From contig JAIPHJ010000007.1 of the NCBI GenBank assembly GCA_021735245.1, positions 1-64,000 of the forward strand: a DNA stretch of 64,000 bases. The letters run 5' to 3'. Below are positions 1-9,407 of the stretch, one piece after another; positions within the stretch are counted from its first letter, which is position 1, and every line of letters starts with the position of its first letter. The notes beneath the pieces are model-generated. The model had not been told where the DNA came from. It ran no database searches and was given only the letters and a program-made list of their open reading frames with translations. The DNA is from Candidatus Bipolaricaulota bacterium (GTDB lineage Bacteria > Bipolaricaulota > Bipolaricaulia > M55B111). Made by a program: the position numbers and the translations under genes.

Positions 1-290
1 ACAGGGAAGAGTTAAACGAAGGACTTATTTGATAAACGGGTGCTGGTTGAAAGCCCTGGAAGAGGGACTTGATTTAACGCTTTAGATATCACCTAATAGG
101 TGAAGATAACTAAGTTTCTCAAATAGGGACTATTTTTTCTTGTAGACTGAATTATAAGTTGGTCTTAGGGGAGAGAATCGCATGATTTAGGTAGACATAT
201 TTTTGGTAAGTACGAAGTCTCTGGATGAGTTTTGGACTAATCCAGAGAGCTGAACGACTACCGGAATACTTTCTCGAAAAGGCGAAAACT

Positions 291-653
291 ATGTCCGGAA
301 TAGTATTTTTCAAAACTGAGGACCTGTCCGGCTTGAAAGCATTTTATAAAAAAAGGATAGGGGCGGAGGTATGGAAGGACCAGGGCAGGTGTATCATTTT
401 TGATAAAAAAGGGTTTAAGTTCTCCTTTTGTGAAGCCGAGGGCGAACCGGAGACCTGTGGTGTATTAACTTTCCTCTACGAATCAAGAGAGGCAGTTGAC
501 GAAATATACGGTCATCTTGAAGATATTGCTATTTCCGAACCCGTTTCTCGAAAGCCGGAGTTCGACATCTATCAATTTTACGGGGAGGATCCGGAAGGGA
601 GAACGCTGGAATTCCAGTGTTTTCTGGATCAGGAAGATGCAGGAGGCTCGTGA
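291..653 (+). CDS. VOC (glyoxalase/bleomycin resistance-like) family protein
   Basis: ORF 225..653; VOC-like pattern (VFFKTEDLSGLKAFYKK...FYGEDPEGRTLEFQ). Internal ATG at 291 matches the expected domain start. Confidence 0.7.
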   Translation: MSGIVFFKTEDLSGLKAFYKKRIGAEVWKDQGRCIIFDKKGFKFSFCEAEGEPETCGVLTFLYESREAVDEIYGHLEDIAISEPVSRKPEFDIYQFYGEDPEGRTLEFQCFLDQEDAGGS

Positions 654-755
654 CCGCCGGAGTCGTTACTGACTTCAACCCTTTACCCGATAAAATCTTT
701 AAAACTGGGACCCAACCAGTCGGCGTCTCAGAATATAAGGCGGTGTCTATTTACT

Positions 756-2045
756 ATTACAGAACCAGTAAAAATAATCTGTACTGGTGACCTTCATCTC
801 GGTCGCCATCCGACGAAAGTTCCGGATGCCGTTGACGGTCGGCCCTTTTCCCCGGGGAGGGTATGGCTAGCGGTAGTAGAAGAGGCAGTAGAACGAGGCG
901 CAGATGCAGTTGTTCTTACCGGTGACATTATAGACAGGGAGAACAGGTACTTCGAGGCGTTTGGGGATTTCGAAGCGGGTATAAAGGAACTAACCCGGGC
1001 GGGAATACCCGCTTACGTGACCTCGGGTAACCACGATTTCGACGTAGTACCGGACCTGGTTGCAAATCTATCGAACTACAATATTAGCCAGCTGGGGAAA
1101 AACGGCGAATGGGAAGCAGTTCAACTAAGCAAGCAAGGAGCGCCTGCCGCCCGCCTGGCCGGATGGTCTTTTCCCGGCCAGCACGTGAATTACAACCCCC
1201 TGGAGGAACTTGATTTAGAATTTACCGACGATCTGCCCGTTATAGGCGTAATGCACGGCGATTTAGGAAGGTCTAACAGCCGGTACGCCCCCATTACGGG
1301 TTCCGACCTGGAGCGGCCAGGATACGACGGGTGGCTAATTGGACATATCCACAATCCCGAACTACGCGGTAGTTCTGACCCGGTCGTGTTGATCCCCGGA
1401 ACCCCTCAGGCACTTGATCCGACCGAGTCCGGTCCCCACGGCCCGTGGCTTCTCACGCTGGATGAGAGGAGAATTGCTGGCATCGACCAGTTCCCGCTTG
1501 CAAGCATTCGCTACGAGAGAGTTACTATAGATGCGGATAAAATGGAGGGAGTGGAGGAGATTCCGGGGAGATTCTTTACAAAGACCGACGAACTTATCGA
1601 AGGTATACCCCACCGGGAATTGCAACTCCTTATAGTTACGCTCGAACTCGTGGGCCGCACCAGTATTTACGGAGAACTTGAAGGAATAGAAAATAAACTT
1701 GTCGAGGATCTTCGTCGAGACTCCGGCAATACGGGGATAACGGTAGGATCGGTGATTAACCGGACTCTTCCCCCGCTGGACCTCGAAGATATAGCTGGGG
1801 GTAATAATCCCCCGGCAATGCTGGCCGAGCTATTACTGAAACTCGAGAAAGAGAAAGAAAGCGAATATCCCGAGGAACTAATTAAAAAGACTCAGAATGC
1901 TTTAACCGAAGCTTATTACGCGAATGCTTATAAGGTTCTAAGAACGCACGGTGAAACATCTCCCCCGGACAAAGAGACCTCTCTCGAATTACTCAAAAGC
2001 CAGGGCTGGAGGGTTCTGGAATGTCTACTTTCTCAAACTAAATAA
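756..2045 (+). CDS. Metallophosphoesterase, YhaO/SbcD-like DNA repair exonuclease
   Basis: The provided ORF starts at GTG 1017, but the same frame upstream encodes ITEPVKIICTGDLHLGRHPTK...VLTGDIIDRENRY...SGNHDFD, i.e. the N-terminal phosphoesterase motifs GDxH, GDxxD and GNHD. The start codon is therefore upstream and not ATG/GTG/TTG; 756 is a best guess. Confidence 0.8.
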   Translation: MTEPVKIICTGDLHLGRHPTKVPDAVDGRPFSPGRVWLAVVEEAVERGADAVVLTGDIIDRENRYFEAFGDFEAGIKELTRAGIPAYVTSGNHDFDVVPDLVANLSNYNISQLGKNGEWEAVQLSKQGAPAARLAGWSFPGQHVNYNPLEELDLEFTDDLPVIGVMHGDLGRSNSRYAPITGSDLERPGYDGWLIGHIHNPELRGSSDPVVLIPGTPQALDPTESGPHGPWLLTLDERRIAGIDQFPLASIRYERVTIDADKMEGVEEIPGRFFTKTDELIEGIPHRELQLLIVTLELVGRTSIYGELEGIENKLVEDLRRDSGNTGITVGSVINRTLPPLDLEDIAGGNNPPAMLAELLLKLEKEKESEYPEELIKKTQNALTEAYYANAYKVLRTHGETSPPDKETSLELLKSQGWRVLECLLSQTK

Positions 2046-5000
2046 TGAGCAGAGAACTTTACTTCCGTAGCCTGGAACTCCACCGCTTCCCGGGTTTCCG
2101 TCCCTCTGACGGATTTTCGCTGAGCGACTTCACTCCCGGAGTTAACGTGATATACGGTCCAAATGGTTCCGGGAAGACCACTGTCGCGAGGGCGTTACAG
2201 TGTCTTCTATGGCCCGGTAGTTCTCCGGAAGTCTGTCACGTAAATGGCAATTTTAAATTAGAAAAGAACGAGTGGTTTGTCGAGAACGAAAACGGAAGGT
2301 GCAAATACTCCAGAAACGGTGCCGAGACGGACGGATTTACCTTCAATATACCACCTCTCGACCAGAGTGATCGTTACTACCTTGCTCTTCACAATTTACT
2401 TCAGGAACAAACAACAAATATGGATTTTGCCGAAATTATCGCCAGGGAGTCAGCCGGCGGCTACGATGTTCCCGCTGTTGAAGACGAGCTGGATTTTCGG
2501 ATCAGGCCTTCCAACGCGGGTCGCCGGACAGACGAAAGGGCCAAACGAAAAGTAAAAGAGGTAGAAAAACTTCGAAGCGATGTAAGCGAACTGCACGAGG
2601 AATATCAGGCCCTGGACAGGTTGAAGGAAGAACTACAGCAGGCTAGAAGATCTAAACGGAGGGCGGACTTCTTCGATGACCTCATCGATTACAGGAAACG
2701 GAGCAAAGAGCTAAATAGTTTAAGGGACCAGCTAGATTCTTTCCCCGATCCGGTTGAGAAAATTACGGGAGACGAGAAGGAGCGCCTGGAAAATATTAAC
2801 GAAAAAATTTCCAGAATCGAAATTAGAAAGGGGAAAAATAAGGAGGAGTTAGAAAATTTAAGTTCCACTCTGAAAAGTGTTAGCCTTCCCGAAGAAGGGG
2901 TTTCCTCCGGACTTATCAAAGAGCTGAAAGAGAGGGCTGACAGGCTAGAAGATCTGGAGGAAGATTTGAACGAGGTGAACCGCGAGATAGCTGCCAGCAG
3001 GCGGGTCAAAAAAAATGTCCTTGCAGGGTTTTCTGGTGAATTTTCGGATGCCGAATTAAACGAACTGGACTTTACCGGAATTCAGGATCTTGCTGAATTT
3101 TCAAGGGAAGCGGAGGACGTCAGGACAGGGTTAAAAGCGTACCGCCAATTGACCGGCTGGCTCCGGGAAATAGAAGCACCGGAATTAACAACAGAAGAGC
3201 TTCGGGACGGTAAAAGATATCTGGAAGAGTGGCTCAGAGCGGTCTCCTATTCCCGGGACGGTATCAGTGCCAAGTTGGTCAGTCGTACTCTGGGAGCCCT
3301 TAATCTAATTGGTGCAGCCTTGCTGGCTCCGCTGGTTAATCCTCTGTTTTCTATTCTGGTCATCCCTGCTGGCGGTTTCGTTTGGTTGGACTGGCACTTC
3401 AACCAAAGTACGGACGTTCGGAAAACCAATAAAAAGCGGTACCTCGAACTGGAACTAGAAAGCCCCGATAGGTGGAATGAGGAGATCGTTAGAAAGCTTC
3501 TTCGTAAGCTCTCCAGGCAAGAGGCAGAAAGTATTCTGACTCGGAAAAGGAAAGAATTTCTGGCTGCAAAGGAGGAGGAGTTAAGCGACCTTCAGGAAAA
3601 GAAGGCGGAGTTAGTGGTGACAAAGGAAAAACTCGTGGATAAATACGGGGTAGCTCCGGATATAGACGAAGGTAAGTTTCACTGGTTACTCGAACGCTTG
3701 AATAGATGGAAGAGCGCTGACGAAGATCTCGAGGGTCTGGCAGGTAAGAAAGAGAAATTGGTATCAACTATTTCAGAGCTGAGGGAAGAGTTATCCGAGA
3801 AGCTAAAAACTTTTGGGTACGAAAAGCTAGAGGAATCAGCTGGTTTCCGTGGTGCCCTCCGAGACCTGAACCAGAGGAAGGAACGATTTAATCGAGCCAG
3901 GGACAGGTTAAGGGAGGTAAAATCCAGAAAGGAAGAGTTAAATAATAGACTGCAGGAATTAAAGCAGGAAAAGGAAAATCTATTCACGGAGTTAGGTCTG
4001 GAAGTGGGTGACCGGCAAAGCTTGTACAGGTATTTCGAATTGAAAGACGATTATAGGGAACTGGCGTCCAGGGCGCGAAAGCAAGAAGCTGTCTGTAATT
4101 CCAGGCTGAAAGAACTCCGGGATAGGGCATGTTACGAAGAAGATTTGCCGAATAAAGGGCTTTCCAAACTAAAACGACAGCGGGAAAGCCTAAAGGAGAG
4201 GGCCGGTAATAGGGACAGGATATTCGAGAAGATCAACCGAATTGAAGAGCGAATTCGGGGAAGGAAAAACAAAAGGGAACTGGAGATGGCCAGAGCCGAG
4301 ATGAATCGAGCTCTTGGAGAGCTTGAGAATCAGTTGCATTCAGACTACGGGTCGATGGCTGGAAACGTACTTTTCAATTACCTTCGTGACGAGGTATTTA
4401 GCCGGAGCAGGCCCAGGGTTTTTAGTCGAGGGGGAGAAATATTCACGAGAATTACCAGAGGCGGGAATAGACTGGTCCTTGCAGAGACGGACCCACCGGC
4501 ATTCAAAGCTGTCGATACCGAGTCCGGGGAAGCCAGGTCCCTCGAAGAGCTATCCAGCGGTACCCGACTTCAGCTATTGATGTCCGTTAGAATGGCTTTT
4601 GTGGAACAACAGGAAGACGGCGTCAAGTTGCCGCTTTTGATGGACGAGGTTCTGGCAAATTCCGACGACGTAAAAGCTTCGGAAGTTATAGACGTAGCTC
4701 TGGAATTTTCCCGGGCCGGCCGACAGATTTTTTACTTTACTGCCCAGGGTGATGAAGTGGCAAAGTGGCGAGACAAATTGGCAGAGATGGAGGAGGTCTC
4801 CGGTCAATTCATCGATCTGTCAGAGGCCAGAGGCTTGACCGAAACTATAAAAGTTCCCGAGGACGTTAATTTTGACCCGGACAACGGACCTCCCCCTCCG
4901 GGCGACATGTGCCACGGCGATTATGGAGAGGCATTAGGTATAACTTCATTCGACCCCGCTAAAGGTCCCGGCTCAGCTCACCTCTGGTATATTGTTGGGG

Positions 5001-5503
5001 ACGTCGAAATACTTTACAGACTTTTAAGCCTAGAAATAGATAGCTGGGGCCGATTCAAAGCGTTGACGAGAGAAAACGCGAGTATCCTGGACCGATTTGA
5101 CGAAGTTGAACTCGTTAAAATAAGGGACCTCGGCCAGGCTCTTGAGCGGTACGTAGATGCCTGGAGGGTGGGACGAAATAGGCCGATCGATAGGACAGTT
5201 CTGGAGAGGTCGGGGGCGATAACGGAGAATTTTATGGACGAAGTTGTCGAACTGGTTCGAGAAACCAACGGTGAGCCAGAACAGGTAATTAACCGGCTAG
5301 AAAAAGGTGAAGTCCCCGGATTTAGGACGGACAAGAAAAACGAACTGGAAGATTTCCTCGAAGAGAACGACTATATCAAGGATGGAGATAAATTGAGCCG
5401 GGAAGAAATAAAAACCCGCCTGCTCTCAACTTTTGATCCCGGTGATCCTGAAAACCCCGGACAAACTATCTCACGCCTGGTGGCCAGACTAACGGAATTC
5501 TAA
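2045..5503 (+). CDS. YhaN/Rad50-like AAA ATPase (SMC-like), with hydrophobic hairpin and C-terminal extension
   Basis: Walker A GPNGSGKTT near the N-terminus, long coiled coils, C-terminal Walker B-like LPLLMDEVLANSDD. Start codon overlaps the stop of the phosphoesterase (taATG). Confidence 0.85.
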   Translation: MSRELYFRSLELHRFPGFRPSDGFSLSDFTPGVNVIYGPNGSGKTTVARALQCLLWPGSSPEVCHVNGNFKLEKNEWFVENENGRCKYSRNGAETDGFTFNIPPLDQSDRYYLALHNLLQEQTTNMDFAEIIARESAGGYDVPAVEDELDFRIRPSNAGRRTDERAKRKVKEVEKLRSDVSELHEEYQALDRLKEELQQARRSKRRADFFDDLIDYRKRSKELNSLRDQLDSFPDPVEKITGDEKERLENINEKISRIEIRKGKNKEELENLSSTLKSVSLPEEGVSSGLIKELKERADRLEDLEEDLNEVNREIAASRRVKKNVLAGFSGEFSDAELNELDFTGIQDLAEFSREAEDVRTGLKAYRQLTGWLREIEAPELTTEELRDGKRYLEEWLRAVSYSRDGISAKLVSRTLGALNLIGAALLAPLVNPLFSILVIPAGGFVWLDWHFNQSTDVRKTNKKRYLELELESPDRWNEEIVRKLLRKLSRQEAESILTRKRKEFLAAKEEELSDLQEKKAELVVTKEKLVDKYGVAPDIDEGKFHWLLERLNRWKSADEDLEGLAGKKEKLVSTISELREELSEKLKTFGYEKLEESAGFRGALRDLNQRKERFNRARDRLREVKSRKEELNNRLQELKQEKENLFTELGLEVGDRQSLYRYFELKDDYRELASRARKQEAVCNSRLKELRDRACYEEDLPNKGLSKLKRQRESLKERAGNRDRIFEKINRIEERIRGRKNKRELEMARAEMNRALGELENQLHSDYGSMAGNVLFNYLRDEVFSRSRPRVFSRGGEIFTRITRGGNRLVLAETDPPAFKAVDTESGEARSLEELSSGTRLQLLMSVRMAFVEQQEDGVKLPLLMDEVLANSDDVKASEVIDVALEFSRAGRQIFYFTAQGDEVAKWRDKLAEMEEVSGQFIDLSEARGLTETIKVPEDVNFDPDNGPPPPGDMCHGDYGEALGITSFDPAKGPGSAHLWYIVGDVEILYRLLSLEIDSWGRFKALTRENASILDRFDEVELVKIRDLGQALERYVDAWRVGRNRPIDRTVLERSGAITENFMDEVVELVRETNGEPEQVINRLEKGEVPGFRTDKKNELEDFLEENDYIKDGDKLSREEIKTRLLSTFDPGDPENPGQTISRLVARLTEF

Positions 5504-5543
5504 ACCAGGAGCTCGTCGACCCGTTTACCTGCCGCGTGTTCCG

Positions 5544-6380
5544 TTAACTTCCCAGAACTTCCTTGAAAACCTTGAAGTTACTTTTTGGAGGGGGTCCGTC
5601 AGGGACGGCGAATACCACTTTCTCGAATTCTTTTTTAAGAGACTCTTTTTCCTCGAGTTTTTTCTCGAATAATTTTGAGATAATTCTGGGATCGTTATCG
5701 AATACTCCACAGCCCCAGGCCCCCAGAATAAGTTCTTTGTGATCTTTATCCGCGGCGACGAGAAGAACTTTTTCAATTCTATCGTCCATCCTCGGCTTGA
5801 CTTCTGACAGCCTTTTCGGTTCGTTTTTTTCGACAGCTTTCCTATTAACTGCAGGGGCGGTCAATACGGAAATACTGAATGGCGATTCAAGAAAATCCCC
5901 GTTATCGTCTCTAATGACCGGTACCCGTGGTGAGTAAATCATGTTATCTGTGTAAAGGCCCGTACCGGATTGTCTGTTTTTCTGGTAGTACTCGGTAACC
6001 TCTGAAATACAGGGGTACAGACCAGTTGCCCGAGCAAGGCTTTCCTCCTGGGCACCACTACCGCTTAGAAATCCCCCACCGGGATTCCGGGCCGACGCAA
6101 AATTCAGAACGAAAGGATCCGAAGACCCCGGGTTTTCTAGCCTTTTAGCTGCTTCGAGAGTTGTTTCGTCGGTTACTTTTAAGGAAAGAGTTCCGGGGTT
6201 ATTTCCACTGAGTTGAATATTTTTGAAATCCCGCGGCCGGTATAATTTGGTGTTTTCTATCGCAAACTCTAATTCCCTTTCTATATCGACTTTCTTTCCT
6301 GCTTTCGTCTCGTAATACCCTTGCTCGAGCACCTCAACTGTCTCGTGAGCGATCTGGGACCTCCGTTTTCTTGCAGTCAT
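5544..6380 (-). CDS. TIGR02452-family (bacterial PARG-like) protein
   Basis: FVLNFASARNPGGGFLSGSGAQEESLARATGLYPC contains the PARG signature GGG-X(6-8)-QEE. Confidence 0.85.
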   Translation of the reverse strand: MTARKRRSQIAHETVEVLEQGYYETKAGKKVDIERELEFAIENTKLYRPRDFKNIQLSGNNPGTLSLKVTDETTLEAAKRLENPGSSDPFVLNFASARNPGGGFLSGSGAQEESLARATGLYPCISEVTEYYQKNRQSGTGLYTDNMIYSPRVPVIRDDNGDFLESPFSISVLTAPAVNRKAVEKNEPKRLSEVKPRMDDRIEKVLLVAADKDHKELILGAWGCGVFDNDPRIISKLFEKKLEEKESLKKEFEKVVFAVPDGPPPKSNFKVFKEVLGS

Positions 6381-6408
6381 AATTATCGAATCCTGTTGTT
6401 TTCTAAGC

Positions 6409-6633
6409 TTAGAGGTACACCGAGGCTGCCATTAACCCATGAATCGTAGCTGCAAGGATGGTGATATAGCCCAATCGACTGTGGTATTTCAGCGGAAACC
6501 GGGTGATTCTTCTTCTGTTAAGAATCATTACAAGGGAAGTAAGAATCAAAAGTAAATAAGTAATAATCCCCATGTAAAATATAATCGGTAGACCGAGAAA
6601 GTACGTATAAGCGATCCTTCTGATTATTTCCAT
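6409..6633 (-). CDS. Small membrane protein (2-3 predicted TM helices)
   Basis: Hydrophobic 74-aa ORF directly upstream of and co-directional with... the minus-strand TIGR02452 gene; SD-like region not verified. Confidence 0.45.
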   Translation of the reverse strand: MEIIRRIAYTYFLGLPIIFYMGIITYLLLILTSLVMILNRRRITRFPLKYHSRLGYITILAATIHGLMAASVYL

Positions 6634-6694
6634 CTCATCTTTAGATTAGTATAATTTAGTCAAATAGTCAATCTATGACTTTGGGAGGTATAAC

Positions 6695-7516
6695 ATGTTA
6701 AATAGTCGTCCTCGAAATTTCCGGAGCTATCGGTTGGTTCAAGTTTCGTTTACTCTGATCCTGTCCCTTCTGGTGATTTCAATTTCGGCGGCATCTCATC
6801 CACCCTCCAGCATGGAAGTTGACTACGCCGGAGAAGACAACACTCTAACCGTTAGCATAACTCATAGAGTGGGTAACCCATCGAACCATTACGTTGAAAA
6901 AATATCGGTGTTAAAAAACGGGACCACGGTGCTCGAGGAAAATTACGACGAGCAGCAGGACAGTTCCGGAGGAGAATACGTATTCGAGCTGTCCGCGCAA
7001 AATGGAGATAGGATCGAAGTGCAAGCGGATTGTAGTCGATTTGGAAGTATATCTCAGCCCGCCGAAGTTAAGGGGGTTCCCGTAAGCGAACCGATCATTC
7101 TCCAGGCGTGGCTGACGAAGGAAACAGAAGTCCAGGAAGTAAAAGAAAAGACTCCTGGTTCCGCGGCCGGTTTAGCTATAGCCTTACTGGATCGAAAAAA
7201 TAACCGGCTGGAATTTTCTATTACCTATAAAGGGTTGAGTGATAGACCGACAATGGCTCACTTCCATAGAGGAAAAAAAGGAGAGGAAGGTCCTCCGGTC
7301 CGAACGATATTTGGAGAACCTGAAATTGACGAAGCTACCGGCGCCCCACCCGAAGGGAACAATGGCTTCGTAAGTGGAGTGTGGAAGGAAGACGGTACAC
7401 AGCCTCTTACGGAGGAGATGGTAGAAGCTCTTCTATCCGGTGAGGTTTACGTAAACGTTCATACCGAACTCAATCCGGCGGGTGAGATAAGGGGCCAGTT
7501 GGTGGAGCTAGATTAA
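6695..7516 (+). CDS. CHRD domain-containing secreted protein
   Basis: N-terminal signal-like segment; C-terminal CHRD pattern (MAHFHRGKKGEEGPPV...VYVNVHTELNPAGEIRGQL). Confidence 0.8.
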   Translation: MLNSRPRNFRSYRLVQVSFTLILSLLVISISAASHPPSSMEVDYAGEDNTLTVSITHRVGNPSNHYVEKISVLKNGTTVLEENYDEQQDSSGGEYVFELSAQNGDRIEVQADCSRFGSISQPAEVKGVPVSEPIILQAWLTKETEVQEVKEKTPGSAAGLAIALLDRKNNRLEFSITYKGLSDRPTMAHFHRGKKGEEGPPVRTIFGEPEIDEATGAPPEGNNGFVSGVWKEDGTQPLTEEMVEALLSGEVYVNVHTELNPAGEIRGQLVELD

Positions 7517-7538
7517 TTTGAACTTTTCTTTACCGGAG

Positions 7539-7578
7539 AAAATAGGGGAGCGAAACTTTTAGTGCGCTCCCCTATTTT
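7539..7578. terminator. Bidirectional hairpin terminator between convergent genes
   Basis: Perfect 14-bp inverted repeat aaaataggggagcg / cgctcccctatttt, with A/T tracts at the stem ends, between a + and a - gene. Confidence 0.8.
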
Positions 7579-7587
7579 GAGTCCGAG

Positions 7588-8145
7588 CTATTTGTTCTGA
7601 ATAAATTTCGAAACGTAGGGACTTACTCCGGGCTCACCTCTTCGGAAGTGACCGGAAGGCTCTCCTGTAAGAAGTTCCTCGAACCAGGCCTCGTGTTCGG
7701 TCTCCTCGTGCAGTATAGCGGTTGAAAGCTCGTAAGTTCGAGGGTCCTTTCCACGAGTGTAGTTACAGATATCCGTGTAGACGCCAACGGCACATCTTTC
7801 GGCATCGAGCAGAACCTCAAGAAGGTTCTCTGTTGTGCGGTCTTCCGGCAATTTAGCGTCCATACAGGCAGCTCTGTCAGAGAATTCCTTTATATCGTTC
7901 GGCAAGGTTCCTCCGAGTTCGTAGATTCTTGGCGTGAGGGCTTCGAAATGGTTCCGGTCTTCCAGTCGGGCGTCCTCAACTATCTCTTTTATTGACTCTC
8001 CTTCGAGACCGACCGTATGAGTCCGAAGGTTCGTATAGTAGTAATAGGTTGTAAATTCCGCCGAGGCGGCATCTATCAATTTCTTCACCAGTCCGTCAAG
8101 ATCTATACCTGCTTTTTTGATCAATTCTACGTTCCTTTTTGCCAT
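7588..8145 (-). CDS. Ferritin-like / Dps-like (DPSL-type) protein
   Basis: Ferritin-like pattern ([39 protein letters not shown]). Confidence 0.75.
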   Translation of the reverse strand: MAKRNVELIKKAGIDLDGLVKKLIDAASAEFTTYYYYTNLRTHTVGLEGESIKEIVEDARLEDRNHFEALTPRIYELGGTLPNDIKEFSDRAACMDAKLPEDRTTENLLEVLLDAERCAVGVYTDICNYTRGKDPRTYELSTAILHEETEHEAWFEELLTGEPSGHFRRGEPGVSPYVSKFIQNK

Positions 8146-8177
8146 TTTTACCTCCTTCTTTGATATTTCGAATAACT

Positions 8178-8190
8178 TATGATAATCATA
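8178..8190. promoter_or_regulatory. Candidate Fur/PerR-family operator upstream of the ferritin-like gene
   Basis: TATGATAATCATA is a 6-1-6 palindrome located ~35 bp upstream of the minus-strand start at 8145. Confidence 0.45.
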
Positions 8191-8577
8191 TAATAATGAT
8201 TTTAGTTTGCAAGTAAATACGGTTTATCTTTTGACAGGAAACTCTGAGAGGTATTTTACTGTCCCCACGGATTAGAACCGTCGCAAATTGCTTGAATCGT
8301 ACTATCCCCGTCCCACGGGTCGAGATATTTTCAATAAGTTAATAAAATAGCTGTAGCTATCTGTATTATAGAAGGATCCCGGGTAACTGTTGAAGAAAAA
8401 GACAAAATCGGTAACCATCCTATTAAGCTTAATAATTATATACCGGTTATTTCTCTAATTTACTGCTGGGTCTCGCGTTTTTGAAGTACTTAGCTGTTAG
8501 TTATAAAGGGGTTTTCTGCATTCCCCGCCCGGAAGGTCGGGGTAATTGACCCGAAATCGTATTGCGGGTCCGGTATT

Positions 8578-9222
8578 GTGGCAATAAAAGAGGTAAGTAT
8601 GAACGAAAGAAGATCGGCGTTTGGAAAAAAAGTCAGGCAAGCACGTAAAGAAGAAGGGATCGGTTTACGCGAACTATCCCGCAGAATAGGTATCGACTAC
8701 TCCCACCTGAGTAGAATTGAACGAGGAAAAAGACCTCCACCGGATCTGGAGGTGGTGGTTAAGATCGCCAGTGAACTGGCCATAGACCGGGCAAAACTGT
8801 TAAGTTTGGCCGGCGTACCGGAAGAAATTGTCGCGGAATCCCACGACCGGGAGAAGAGAAACTGGATATCGGGATCGGTGCTGGGGAAAGAAGGCGATCT
8901 AACTAAAATTAGCGCTGGCAATTGTATACTCCATACCGTAAAGGAAACCGAGGCTGAGGAAGTACAGCTGGGCTTACGGCCCGAAGACATAACGCTCTAT
9001 TTGTCGGAAAAAGGTTTCTCCGACAGTAGCGCGCGTAATAGGATTAAGGGTTCCGTTTCGGATATAGATAACTTCGAAAACTATAACCTTGTCTCTGTGG
9101 ATTATGGCGGCTTTAATCTGGAGGCAGCTATTACCGATACATCGCTAGAAAAGATGGAACTTTCGCTGGGTAAAGAAGTTTTCGCCACCTTTAAAGCCAC
9201 GGCACCGATAGTTAAGACCTAA
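8578..9222 (+). CDS. XRE-type HTH regulator fused to a TOBE/Mop-like domain (probable tungstate/molybdate-responsive regulator)
   Basis: N-terminal HTH (GKKVRQARKEEGIGLRELSRRIGIDYSHLSRIERGKRPPP); C-terminal TOBE-like LRPEDITLYLSE...NRIKGSVSDIDNFENYNLVSVDYGGFNLEAAITD. Directly upstream of tupABC-like genes. Confidence 0.7.
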   Translation: MAIKEVSMNERRSAFGKKVRQARKEEGIGLRELSRRIGIDYSHLSRIERGKRPPPDLEVVVKIASELAIDRAKLLSLAGVPEEIVAESHDREKRNWISGSVLGKEGDLTKISAGNCILHTVKETEAEEVQLGLRPEDITLYLSEKGFSDSSARNRIKGSVSDIDNFENYNLVSVDYGGFNLEAAITDTSLEKMELSLGKEVFATFKATAPIVKT

Positions 9223-9407
9223 CCCGCCCCGTTGTTTCTTACCAAAACTCCCCGAGAACGCCAGGGTTTCCAGGCCATCAGCCCAAACGAACGTTCTACT
9301 TACAACTATGATTTGTTGACATTTGACACTACCATTGGTATTCTTGTGGTCAATAAGCAACACTTCTTGATACAGTAGCATGTATAAATCCAGAGAGGTG
9401 TACTTAA

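Noticed and set aside
2689-3009. Ser/Leu-rich minus-strand ORFs inside the coiled-coil ATPases (also 3489-3987, 14752-15905)
   Set aside because: Artefacts of Glu/Lys-rich coiled-coil codons read on the opposite strand.
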